From Campylobacteraceae bacterium (lineage in GTDB: Bacteria; Campylobacterota; Campylobacteria; Campylobacterales; Sulfurovaceae), in the NCBI GenBank assembly GCA_026985655.1, contig JALSQB010000235.1, positions 1-17,426 of the forward strand: a stretch of 17,426 bases of DNA. Direction: 5' to 3'. A program made the position numbers and the translations under genes. The notes under the pieces are model-generated. The model was not told where the DNA came from. It saw only the letters and a list, made by a program, of their open reading frames with translations, and searched no databases. Positions 6,799 through 13,720 of the stretch are shown in pieces; the first letter of the stretch is position 1, and every line of letters starts with the position of its first letter.

Positions 6799-7068
6799 CT
6801 ATCCACAGCTTCCACTACTACAACTTCCCCCATTGACATGAAAAGTACCAACATATTTACATGCTTCACACTCAAATGTGAGCATCTTTGGACCTCCACA
6901 ACCTGTGCTTCGTTGGTCAATTAGCACCATATTGGGCTTTTCACATTTTGGGCAGATGCCTTGCTCTATGGCTTTTAGATTTGCTTTTTTCTCTTTCATA
7001 AAATAGATATAGCTTATAACCAAACCTATTGAGATGATAAGTAGAAAAAAAAGTAGATAAAAATTCAT
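6799..7068 (-). CDS. Small membrane-anchored zinc-ribbon protein, function unknown
   Basis: I do not recognise this 89-residue protein beyond its architecture. Residues 3-23 form one transmembrane helix, then a basic stretch (KEKKANLK). Next come two Cys pairs, CPKC (39-42) and CEAC (67-70), that fit a zinc ribbon. A lone C57 (STGCGG) lies between them, and the tail GGSCSSGSCG carries C83 and C88. The basic side after the helix suggests the ribbon faces the cytoplasm. The ATG at 7068 follows AAAGGAG with seven bases between, a strong site. It lies 53 bases downstream of the exported low-complexity protein gene on the same strand, so the two probably share an operon. The Cys-rich tail could bind metal or be a disulfide switch; that is speculation. 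Confidence 0.65.
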   Translation of the reverse strand: MNFYLLFFLLIISIGLVISYIYFMKEKKANLKAIEQGICPKCEKPNMVLIDQRSTGCGGPKMLTFECEACKYVGTFHVNGGSCSSGSCG

Positions 7069-7121
7069 GGACGGACTCCTTTGGGATTGTGGAGTATTTT
7101 AACCAAACTTTTTTAAAGAAT

Positions 7122-7940
7122 CTACTTAAATATGCCCATATGTCTAACGCTTGAGTGAGTCGAAGATGAATTTCTTGTTGTCATTCGGGTGGTATTGACT
7201 CTTCTTTGGGGTCTATTATTTCTATTTATATTATTTCGGTAGATGTTGTGATTGGCATAGTTGTTATAATTATTTCTGTAAATATCGTTACGATTATGTT
7301 CCCTATGTCTATCTATTCTATGTTCATGCCTAGGTGTAAGGGCTTGTTGTCTATGCTCTCTGGTGAGTCTGTTGTGGGTATGTCCCCCATTCATTCGGGT
7401 AACATTTACACGTGCAGGACGACGGTACTCATAATGATTTGAGCGATAATTGTTTTGATAATATCGTCTATTGGGATAATAAGAACGGTCATAATAGTGA
7501 CCTCGTACCATAGCATTTGGTTCACGATAACAGTGAACTCGATTCCAATCATTGACATGATGGTAAACATAGTGTCGTCGATGGAGGTGGTTGTGTCTAA
7601 AATGTCCACGACGGTGGTATCGGTCACGATAGGTGTAGCCATTGCCATAGGTAAAAAAGATATTATTGTAAAAGTATCCTGAGGTATCGTAGTATCCATA
7701 TTCATAGCCCTCATCATCATAATAAGCTTGGCGTTCATAATCAAAGTTAGCATAACGCTTGTCGTAACGATGGTTGTCTTGTCTAAAAGATTTTTTAACC
7801 TTTTGAGGGGTGATTCGGGTTGTCAGTTTGACTTGTGGGGTACTACTAGCCTGTGGTTTTGTTTGCTCAATAACCTCTAAATTAGTATCAGCAAATAAAA
7901 AACAGACTAAAAGGCTTGAGAGTAATGTGATTTTTGGCAT
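7122..7940 (-). CDS. Exported Tyr/His/Arg/Asn-rich low-complexity protein, function unknown
   Basis: The 272-residue protein begins with a signal peptide (MPKITLLSSLLVCFLFA, cleavage probably after A17; the LLVC is a poor lipobox). A Thr/Lys-rich linker follows (about 18-50). Residues 55-110 are rich in Tyr, Asp and Gly (for example YEYGYYDTSGYFYNN). Residues 108-175 are dominated by His, Arg and Tyr, with one Trp and C137 in DWNRVHCYREPN. The C-terminal third is Arg/Asn/His-rich with imperfect repeats such as IYRNNYNNY and IYRNNINRNN. The mature protein is very basic apart from the acidic Tyr block. No catalytic motif is visible. It may bind metal (His), RNA or polyanionic envelope polymers, but this is inference. 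AAAGGAT precedes the ATG. It is divergent from ruvX and upstream of the zinc-ribbon gene. Confidence 0.65.
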   Translation of the reverse strand: MPKITLLSSLLVCFLFADTNLEVIEQTKPQASSTPQVKLTTRITPQKVKKSFRQDNHRYDKRYANFDYERQAYYDDEGYEYGYYDTSGYFYNNIFFTYGNGYTYRDRYHRRGHFRHNHLHRRHYVYHHVNDWNRVHCYREPNAMVRGHYYDRSYYPNRRYYQNNYRSNHYEYRRPARVNVTRMNGGHTHNRLTREHRQQALTPRHEHRIDRHREHNRNDIYRNNYNNYANHNIYRNNINRNNRPQRRVNTTRMTTRNSSSTHSSVRHMGIFK

Positions 7941-8018
7941 AGCTTATCCTTTGTAGATAGATTTTAATATAAATTAACAATAAGAAAAAATTGTGGATTA
8001 TTAGTGTATGCTTATGAG

Positions 8019-8402
8019 ATGAAAATAGCAAGCATAGACGTAGGATTAAAACGCATAGGGGTGGCAATTTGTTTAGATGGGAAAATTGTCTTTCCACAAG
8101 ATGCCATCTTACGTAAAAACAGAAACCAAGCAGCACGAGAAGTCAAAGAGTTTTTACTTGAATGGGAAATAGAAACTTTAGTGGTAGGACTCCCAAAAGG
8201 TGGCTCTAGTGAAGAGGAGATGGAACGACGCATCAAACATTTTGTAGCTTTGTTAGAACTTGAAAATATTACAATAGCCTACCAAGATGAGCAAGGCTCT
8301 TCCTTTGAAGCCAAAGAGCTAACCAAAGGCGTGTTCCGACATAAACGAGATGGGAAAATAGATTCCATCGCTGCTAAAATAATTTTAGAGCGTTGGTTAT
8401 GA
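8019..8402 (+). CDS. ruvX: YqgF/RuvX-family nuclease
   Basis: This protein has the RNase H fold of the YqgF family, called a putative Holliday-junction resolvase and in E. coli linked to 16S rRNA 5'-end processing. Signatures are IDVGLKRIGVA with D7, VVGLPKGG (55-62), QDEQGSSFEA with D90/E91, and a C-terminal DSIAAKIILERWL with D115. These supply the acidic active-site residues. At 127 residues the length is normal. I chose the ATG at 8019 because the family begins directly with MKIASIDVG; a GTG at 8004 would add five residues. The ribosome-binding site is weak at either start. The stop overlaps the next gene's ATG in ATGA, so translation of the thioredoxin-like gene is probably coupled. Confidence 0.88.
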   Translation: MKIASIDVGLKRIGVAICLDGKIVFPQDAILRKNRNQAAREVKEFLLEWEIETLVVGLPKGGSSEEEMERRIKHFVALLELENITIAYQDEQGSSFEAKELTKGVFRHKRDGKIDSIAAKIILERWL

Positions 8403-8881
8403 AGATTATTAAAGAAATTTTCATAACGCTTGTTTTGTTTTTTATGGTCTCTGAAGTAGTTAATTTTATACGTAAACCAGATATTCAAGAAAATATTTAT
8501 AAGTATGGCTTAGACGATATTAAGGGTAACTCCGTAGATTTTTCAAACTATAAAGGAGAACCATTAATCGTACATTTTTGGGGAACTTGGTGTCCTGTTT
8601 GTCAGCTAGAAGCCTCAAATATTCAAGCTTTATCCCAAAAAAATAATCTCATTAGCATTGCTGTTAATTCAGGAACCAATGAAACAATAGAAGCGTTTAT
8701 GAGACAAAAGCACTTGGACTATCGTGTCATTAATGATGAAAAAGGTACATTGGCTAAAAAGTTTAACATTACAGCGTACCCTAGCACACTGATTTACAAT
8801 GCCAAAGGTGAACTGAAATTTACTGAAGTCGGATACAGTACAACACTGGGGCTTCAAGCACGAATAGAACTTATAAAATAG
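8399..8881 (+). CDS. Membrane-anchored thioredoxin-like protein (TlpA/ScsD type)
   Basis: The 160-residue protein has an N-terminal transmembrane anchor (about 5-24) and a thioredoxin fold facing the periplasm. The redox motif is WCPVC, with C65 and C68, inside FWGTWCPVCQLEA. The cis-proline is P128 in AYPST. CPVC is seen in ScsD/DsbE-like periplasmic thiol proteins, so the role is probably disulfide reduction or oxidation of envelope proteins or cytochrome c precursors. Partner and direction cannot be decided from sequence. The ATG at 8399 overlaps the ruvX stop (ATGA); a TTG six bases upstream is less likely. No DsbD/CcdA-type electron donor is adjacent. Confidence 0.85.
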   Translation: MKIIKEIFITLVLFFMVSEVVNFIRKPDIQENIYKYGLDDIKGNSVDFSNYKGEPLIVHFWGTWCPVCQLEASNIQALSQKNNLISIAVNSGTNETIEAFMRQKHLDYRVINDEKGTLAKKFNITAYPSTLIYNAKGELKFTEVGYSTTLGLQARIELIK

Positions 8882-8953
8882 AACGCTATTATCTGATTTT
8901 TAGATTGGAACAAGGTTTGAGTAGTAAAATGGTGTTTAAAAAAAGGATAGATT

Positions 8954-9529
8954 ATGGCAACAGTACTCATACCATTGGCAGAAGGCTTTGAAGAGGTTGA
9001 AGCAGTTAGTTTAATTGATGTATTAAGACGAGGTGGGGTTGAAGTGCGAACAGCACATCTCAATCCAAGTGAAGGTAATAACTTAGTTTTAGGTGCTAAT
9101 GGCATTACCCTACAAGCCAATACGTCAATTGAAAACATTGTAGGCGATGAGTTCGATATGATTGTTCTTCCTGGTGGTTGGGGTGGAACACACGCCTTAG
9201 CCGATAACCAAATTGTACAGAGATTACTCAAAGAGTTTAAAGAAAAAAATAAAACCATTGGGGCGATTTGTGCAGCACCCTATGCCTTAGATAAAGCAGG
9301 TGTTTTAGGTAATGACTTTACGTGTTATCCGAGTGTCGAGGAACAAATAGCGTCAAAAGGCTATAGAGATGATAAACAAGTTGTTATTGATGGAAATATT
9401 ATGACATCAAGAGGACCTGCGACGGCATTATGTTTCGCGTTGGCTATTTTAAAACATTTGGTAGGTGAAGAGAGCTTTAAGCGTGTTAAAGAGGGTATGC
9501 TTATAAGCTTTTGTGATATAAATAGCTAA
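8954..9529 (+). CDS. DJ-1/PfpI family protein (ThiJ/YajL-like)
   Basis: The 191-residue protein matches DJ-1 along its length. It has LIPLAEGFEEVEAV at the N terminus with the conserved Glu at E16, IVLPGGWGGTHAL (70-82), and the nucleophile elbow GAICAAPYAL with C106, the same number as human DJ-1. SRGPATALCFAL follows near the C terminus. Family members have been described as redox-sensitive chaperones and as glyoxalase/deglycase enzymes handling methylglyoxal damage; which applies here is open. AAAAGGAT precedes the ATG. It is 72 bases downstream of the thioredoxin-like gene and 27 bases before dapE, so it may belong to one plus-strand operon. Confidence 0.88.
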   Translation: MATVLIPLAEGFEEVEAVSLIDVLRRGGVEVRTAHLNPSEGNNLVLGANGITLQANTSIENIVGDEFDMIVLPGGWGGTHALADNQIVQRLLKEFKEKNKTIGAICAAPYALDKAGVLGNDFTCYPSVEEQIASKGYRDDKQVVIDGNIMTSRGPATALCFALAILKHLVGEESFKRVKEGMLISFCDINS

Positions 9530-9556
9530 TTAATATAAACTAGAAGGTAAAAGCAT

Positions 9557-10666
9557 ATGGAAAAACGACTCAATGTCATAGATTTCTTTTTAAAAATACT
9601 AAGTGTAGAATCAATAACGCCTGATGATGGTGGCTTACTTAGCTATATCGAAAATTATTTAGAAGGTTTTGAAGCCACATGGATAAACGAAGGTGGGGTT
9701 AAAAACGTTTTTTTAACTAAAAAGTTTGGCGAGGGAAAACACCTCTGTTTTGCAGGGCATTTAGATGTTGTTCCTCCTGGAAAAGGGTGGGATACCAATC
9801 CCTTTGTCCCTGTCATAAAAGATGGCTACATCTATGCACGTGGAACACAAGATATGAAATCAGGAGTAGCTTCTTTTGTGCAAGCTGTTCGCGATATGGA
9901 CGATGATTTTTCTGGTCGTATGTCACTTCTGCTTACTTCAGACGAAGAGGGTGATGGTACTTATGGAACACAAATTGTATTACGACACTTAAAAGAGATA
10001 GACCTTTTACCTGATTATTGCATTATTGCTGAACCAACTTGTGAGACGGTGTTTGGTGATGCCATTAAGATTGGGCGTAGAGGTTCAATTAACGGCTATT
10101 TGCATTTAAAAGGAAAGCAAGGTCACGCTGCTTACCCTGAAAAAGCGATTAATCCTATTCATAACATCGCCTCGATATTGCCTAAGATTGCAGGACATAA
10201 TCTTGATGAGGGAGATGATGATTTTGCACCTTCTAAGTTGGTCATTACAGACATTCGTTCGGGCATGGAAGTGACCAATGTGACTCCTAATGATTTAAAA
10301 ATGATGTTCAATGTACGAAATTCAACCAAAACCACGCAAGAGAGTCTGAAAGCTTTTATGGAAACGCAGTTAGGTGATTTGGATTATGAGATAACGTTAC
10401 AACAAGGCTCTTACCCTTTTATTACCAATCGTGAATCTTATATTGTAAAAGCGTTATCTTCTGCCATTAAAGAAGAAACAGGGGTAGTAACTAAACTCTC
10501 AACAGCAGGTGGAACAAGTGATGGACGGCATATTTCCCCTTATGGCATTGAGGTGGTGGAGTTTGGTGTGCGTAATGACAGAATTCATGGGCTAAATGAG
10601 CGAACAACCATCAAAGAAGTGGAAGAACTTTATAATATTTTTGCTAATATGATTAAAAGATTTTAA
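9557..10666 (+). CDS. dapE: Succinyl-diaminopimelate desuccinylase
   Basis: This M20-family dinuclear zinc hydrolase releases succinate from N-succinyl-LL-diaminopimelate in lysine and peptidoglycan precursor synthesis. Metal and catalytic residues are in place: H68 and D70 in AGHLDVVPPG, D99 in RGTQDMKSG, E130/E131 in TSDEEGDG, E159 in AEPT, and H344 in RIHGLNE. GTSDGRH, typical of DapE, lies near the C terminus. The length of 369 residues is normal. AGAAGG lies about 11 bases before the ATG at 9557. It is followed after 21 bases by a small coiled-coil gene and then a sensor kinase, on the same strand and without a visible terminator. DapE is favoured over ArgE because of the GTSDGRH motif and overall similarity. 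Confidence 0.92.
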   Translation: MEKRLNVIDFFLKILSVESITPDDGGLLSYIENYLEGFEATWINEGGVKNVFLTKKFGEGKHLCFAGHLDVVPPGKGWDTNPFVPVIKDGYIYARGTQDMKSGVASFVQAVRDMDDDFSGRMSLLLTSDEEGDGTYGTQIVLRHLKEIDLLPDYCIIAEPTCETVFGDAIKIGRRGSINGYLHLKGKQGHAAYPEKAINPIHNIASILPKIAGHNLDEGDDDFAPSKLVITDIRSGMEVTNVTPNDLKMMFNVRNSTKTTQESLKAFMETQLGDLDYEITLQQGSYPFITNRESYIVKALSSAIKEETGVVTKLSTAGGTSDGRHISPYGIEVVEFGVRNDRIHGLNERTTIKEVEELYNIFANMIKRF

Positions 10667-10687
10667 ACAAGATTAGAAGGATTATTT

Positions 10688-10885
10688 ATGAGTACAACAG
10701 ATAAAAAGATTGATGAATTAAAAGTAAAAATTGAGAAGCTTTTAACAGAGTATCGTTTAAAACATGATGAACTTGAATTGGCAACTGAAGAGTGGGATAT
10801 TGGTGAAATTCAAGTCGCTTTAGAGGATTATACGAAAGAGATAAATAAACTAAAAAAGCAAGTGCATAATTTGGAAGTCGCTTAA
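10688..10885 (+). CDS. Small coiled-coil protein, function unknown
   Basis: The 65-residue protein is highly charged with heptad-like Leu/Ile spacing (KIDELKVKIEKLLTEY, INKLKKQVHNLEVA) and looks like one helical hairpin. The turn is near WDIGE (36-40). It has no signal peptide or membrane segment. AGAAGGA lies about eight bases before the ATG. It sits between dapE and a sensor kinase (three to six bases to the kinase start), so the two are probably translated from one message. It could be an adaptor for the kinase or a general cytoplasmic factor; I do not recognise the family. Confidence 0.7.
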   Translation: MSTTDKKIDELKVKIEKLLTEYRLKHDELELATEEWDIGEIQVALEDYTKEINKLKKQVHNLEVA

Positions 10886-10891
10886 GTCGTG

Positions 10892-11911
10892 ATGTCTAAG
10901 CGACCCACACTGAGTGAATATGTAATCGCCAGACTTATTACCATTGTTCTGTTTGTTACCACACTTTTTGTACTGATGCTTGTGCTTGTACCATCAGAGT
11001 ATAAGAATATGCTTTTTTATATTGTGCTTTTTGTTGCGTCACAAATATTGCTTTTGATGTCAGTCTATTTGGGAACAAAGCGTATTTCTAAAGAGCTTAA
11101 AATGGTAGAAAACAATCTCAATGAAAATGCTGGATTGCTTACTTCTGATAATTCAGCACATTTTTTTACGCAAGAGTTTGAAAATATTAATGAAAAATTG
11201 ATTCAAATTTTACGCAAAATAAAAAAGCGTGAACGTGAAAAACGTAAATACACTGCCAAAATAAAACTTAAAAATCGACAACGCTCCGATATGCTTTCAG
11301 CCATTGCCCATGAGTTCCGTAATCCTATTGCTTCGATTATGGGTTATTCGCAAACATTGACTGAAGATGTAGAGATTCCTACTGGATTACGCGTTAAGTT
11401 TTTAGGTAAAATTTACAATAATGGCGAAAAGATAGAAGAGTTACTCTCTCGTTTACTGCTTTGGAACCGTTTTGAGAGTGGTGAACAGAAACTACACTTA
11501 AGCAAGTTTGATTTAAAACCTTTAGCCATTGACATTGCTAATAACTTAGAAGATAAATATAAAAATAGAGAGATAGTCGTAACAGGTAATGCTTTGGTGG
11601 TTAAAGCTGACAAAGCGCTTATGGAGATAGTCATTAAGAATCTTGTGGAGAATGCGTTAAAGTATTCAGATGAGGTAGTCACAGTGAAGCTCTTAGAAAA
11701 GCAAATAGAAGTGGTAGATTTAGGGGTAGGAATCTCAAAAAAGAACATAGAAAAAGTGACGAAAAAATTCTTTAGAACCGATGAACACTCTTGGGACAAC
11801 TCTATGGGATTGGGTTTATCTATTGTCAAGCAGATTTTGAAACGCCACAATACAACGCTTAAGATTGAGAGTGAAGAGAATAGGGGTTCTACTTTTTCAT
11901 TTGAAATATAG
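10892..11911 (+). CDS. Sensor histidine kinase without adjacent response regulator
   Basis: Using the ATG at 10892 (a GTG lies one codon upstream), the protein has 339 residues. Two hydrophobic segments (about 11-33 and 41-60) are separated by only a few residues (PSEYKN), so there is almost no periplasmic sensor domain. A linker rich in Lys/Arg and Glu follows (about 65-130). The dimerisation domain carries the phospho-acceptor H140 in IAHEFRNPIASIMGYSQTL. The ATP domain has NLVENALKY (250-258), DLGVG (276-280) and GLGLS (306-310), all intact. It probably senses an intracellular or membrane signal. No receiver-domain gene is next to it; upstream are dapE and a coiled-coil gene, and downstream is a convergent gene one base away. 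The cognate regulator must be elsewhere. Confidence 0.88.
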   Translation: MSKRPTLSEYVIARLITIVLFVTTLFVLMLVLVPSEYKNMLFYIVLFVASQILLLMSVYLGTKRISKELKMVENNLNENAGLLTSDNSAHFFTQEFENINEKLIQILRKIKKREREKRKYTAKIKLKNRQRSDMLSAIAHEFRNPIASIMGYSQTLTEDVEIPTGLRVKFLGKIYNNGEKIEELLSRLLLWNRFESGEQKLHLSKFDLKPLAIDIANNLEDKYKNREIVVTGNALVVKADKALMEIVIKNLVENALKYSDEVVTVKLLEKQIEVVDLGVGISKKNIEKVTKKFFRTDEHSWDNSMGLGLSIVKQILKRHNTTLKIESEENRGSTFSFEI

Positions 11912-11912
11912 C

Positions 11913-12353
11913 CTAAAAAAGTCTCTCTTCTGTATAAAATTCAATCTGTGACATAATAATTAAATTCGTAATAATCGCATCAATAAAGATAAGATAACCC
12001 GAACCCCATAAAGCAATCTCTTTGATGGTTGTGTTAAAGAATGCATAATAGAGATAATCATACGGCAAAATAAAGCTCACAAGCATGATATTGAGCCATG
12101 TAGATACCAAAATAAGAATGGAAGTTAAAATATAGACACTTGTTTTGGTCAAAAGATGAGGGTAAATATAGAGTACAAAAGGGTGAAAAACGGCAAGACT
12201 CCCTATTGTCCATAGAAGGATTACCATAAGCATCCATGAGGTATTGGCTGTTGTTAATAGAAGTATTACAGGAATAATCGTTACAGCAAGAATAATCGCG
12301 ATGAGTAGAGACTTAAAAAAACTAACAGTGAAAAATGAGCTTTTCAATGGCAT
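11913..12353 (-). CDS. Four-helix membrane protein, function unknown
   Basis: I do not recognise this 146-residue protein. It has four predicted transmembrane helices (about 13-34, 38-63, 72-96 and 113-133) and a short charged tail ending YTEERLF. The ATG at 12353 is supported by AGGAG nine bases upstream on the minus strand; a TTG one codon earlier is less likely. The ribosome-binding site lies in one arm of a 9-bp inverted repeat, so translation might be controlled by RNA folding. It lies downstream of argJ on the same strand with a 178-base gap, and its stop is one base from the convergent sensor kinase stop. The helix count and size resemble small DUF-type integral membrane proteins, but no family assignment is justified. 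Confidence 0.65.
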   Translation of the reverse strand: MPLKSSFFTVSFFKSLLIAIILAVTIIPVILLLTTANTSWMLMVILLWTIGSLAVFHPFVLYIYPHLLTKTSVYILTSILILVSTWLNIMLVSFILPYDYLYYAFFNTTIKEIALWGSGYLIFIDAIITNLIIMSQIEFYTEERLF

Positions 12354-12361
12354 CAAGAGCG

Positions 12362-12408
12362 TCTCCTATAGTGGTTTAATTATTTTTTAGTAAATTTATT
12401 ATAGGAGA
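12362..12408 (-). promoter_or_regulatory. Inverted repeat containing the ribosome-binding site and -10 box of the four-helix protein gene
   Basis: Bases 12362-12370 (tctcctata) and 12400-12408 (tataggaga) are perfect reverse complements with 29 bases between. On the minus strand the proximal arm carries AGGAG, nine bases from the ATG, and the distal arm could pair with it. The distal arm also overlaps a TATAAT (12403 to 12398 on the minus strand). If that is the true -10 box, the arm would not be transcribed from this promoter and would pair only in longer read-through transcripts from argJ. Confidence 0.45.
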
Positions 12409-12440
12409 TTTTTAATTTAAGTAAGTTAAAAATATATTAT

Positions 12441-12473
12441 TTTTATACTTAAAATTTTAATTTAAGTATAAAA
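12441..12473. repeat. 13-bp AT-rich inverted repeat
   Basis: Bases 12441-12453 (ttttatacttaaa) and 12461-12473 (tttaagtataaaa) are perfect reverse complements with a 7-base spacer. It lies in the 178-base gap between argJ and the four-helix protein gene. It could be a weak terminator for argJ or an operator upstream of the next promoter. Confidence 0.6.
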
Positions 12474-12500
12474 TAAGTTTAAAGATGTTTATTACTATTA

Positions 12501-12524
12501 ATATAGGAACAGATGTTCATATAT
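12501..12524. repeat. 11-bp inverted repeat around GAACAgaTGTTC
   Basis: Bases 12501-12511 (atataggaaca) and 12514-12524 (tgttcatatat) are reverse complements with one mismatch and a 2-base centre. It begins just past the argJ stop in the direction of transcription. The core is too compact for a good hairpin loop and no U-tract follows, so a protein-binding site is as likely as a terminator. Confidence 0.45.
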
Positions 12525-12531
12525 TAGATTT

Positions 12532-13719
12532 TTAGGTTCGATACTCTGCATTAATTTTAACGTAGTCATAAGACAAATCACAACCATATGAGGTGTAGCT
12601 TTCCTCTCCTAAACCAAGGTCACACGTGACTTTAAAGGAGGAATTTTTCATGATTTTATAGGCTTTCTCTTCTCGTTCTTTGTCTAATTCACGTTGTTCA
12701 TGGGAGTAGATGAGTAGCTTGTCGTAATAAATGCTTAGGAGAGTGTCATCACAGTCGATGCCAGAAGCACCAATGGTTGAAGCAATTCTTCCCCAATTTG
12801 GGTCTTCTCCAAAGAGGGCAGTTTTCACTAAAAGTGAGTTTGAGAGTGCCATCGAGGCTTTTTTTGCATCTTCTTGGCTCACAGCCCCTTTTACTTCAAA
12901 GGCTACCAGTTTATTGGCACCTTCTCCATCTTTTAAAATCATCATCGCCAGTTCAAAAGTGATTTTGTTGAGTGCTTCTCTAAAGGCTTCTTTATCATAA
13001 CTATTTGAATGTCCATTGCTTAAAAGCATAACGGTGTCATTGGTAGAGGTGTCACCATCAACGGAGATTTTGTTAAATGAGTTCTCCGTGGCTTCACTTA
13101 AAAGCTCTTCCATATCAGCTTTAGGAATATTGGCATCTGTGACGATAAAACAGAGCATTGTTGCCATAGCAGGATTAATCATGCCTGCCCCTTTACAGAT
13201 GCCAGCGAGGTTAAAAGAGCCTCCATCATCAAGCTCTATTTTAAAGGCTAACTCTTTTTTAAAACTATCTGTGGTCATAATGGCACGTGCTGTTTTATCG
13301 GAGTTTTTGGCATGGTAATCAAATTTTGAAAAAGCAGAGCCAATCTTTTCTTGATTTAAACGATACCCAATAACCCCCGTTGAAGACATAATTGGGTTTT
13401 GCACTTTTTGATGCTTTTGAAGTGTTTCTAAAATGGCTTCAATGTCTTTAACCCCTTGCTCTCCTGTCATGGCATTGGCATTTTTAGCATTCATTAAAAT
13501 GAAGTCGGTTTTAAAATCTTTTTCATACTGTTGATAATGTTTAATAGGTGCTGCTTGAAATTTGTTAGAGGTAAAACGTGCTGTAATTGCACAAGGCGTA
13601 TCGGAACGAATAAAGGCAACATCTCCATCTTGGCTATCTTTCATGCCTACATTGACACCATCGCAATAGAAGCCTTGCACACTGCTAAGACCCCCTTTAA
13701 CTGAAAATAGGTTAAACAT
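12532..13719 (-). CDS. argJ: Glutamate N-acetyltransferase / ornithine acetyltransferase
   Basis: ArgJ transfers acetyl from N-acetylornithine to glutamate, recycling the acetyl group in arginine synthesis; many versions also use acetyl-CoA. The 395-residue precursor self-cleaves before a Thr that becomes the nucleophile. Here it is T187 in KGAGMINPAMATMLCF. The oxyanion motif SSTGVIG is at 112-118, and VDGDTSTNDTV at 220-230 is also canonical. The ATG at 13719 has GAGGAG upstream inside the end of the potassium channel gene, one base after that gene's stop, so translation is probably coupled. Whether it is mono- or bifunctional cannot be told from sequence. Two inverted repeats follow the stop. 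Confidence 0.94.
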   Translation of the reverse strand: MFNLFSVKGGLSSVQGFYCDGVNVGMKDSQDGDVAFIRSDTPCAITARFTSNKFQAAPIKHYQQYEKDFKTDFILMNAKNANAMTGEQGVKDIEAILETLQKHQKVQNPIMSSTGVIGYRLNQEKIGSAFSKFDYHAKNSDKTARAIMTTDSFKKELAFKIELDDGGSFNLAGICKGAGMINPAMATMLCFIVTDANIPKADMEELLSEATENSFNKISVDGDTSTNDTVMLLSNGHSNSYDKEAFREALNKITFELAMMILKDGEGANKLVAFEVKGAVSQEDAKKASMALSNSLLVKTALFGEDPNWGRIASTIGASGIDCDDTLLSIYYDKLLIYSHEQRELDKEREEKAYKIMKNSSFKVTCDLGLGEESYTSYGCDLSYDYVKINAEYRT

Positions 13720-13720
13720 C

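Noticed and set aside
7206..7753. Hydrophobic frames (Ile/Val/Met-rich) overlapping the exported low-complexity protein
   Set aside because: They arise from the repetitive Tyr/His/Asn codons of the real gene read in other frames or on the opposite strand, and have no ribosome-binding sites.
7898..7906. Possible lipobox (LLVC) in the exported low-complexity protein
   Set aside because: Valine directly before the cysteine and the hydrophobic FLFA after it fit a signal-peptidase I site better than a lipoprotein.
12507..12518. GAAC-N4-GTTC, matching the Gram-positive LexA box pattern
   Set aside because: Campylobacterota generally lack LexA and the neighbouring genes are not SOS genes; it is kept only as an inverted repeat.
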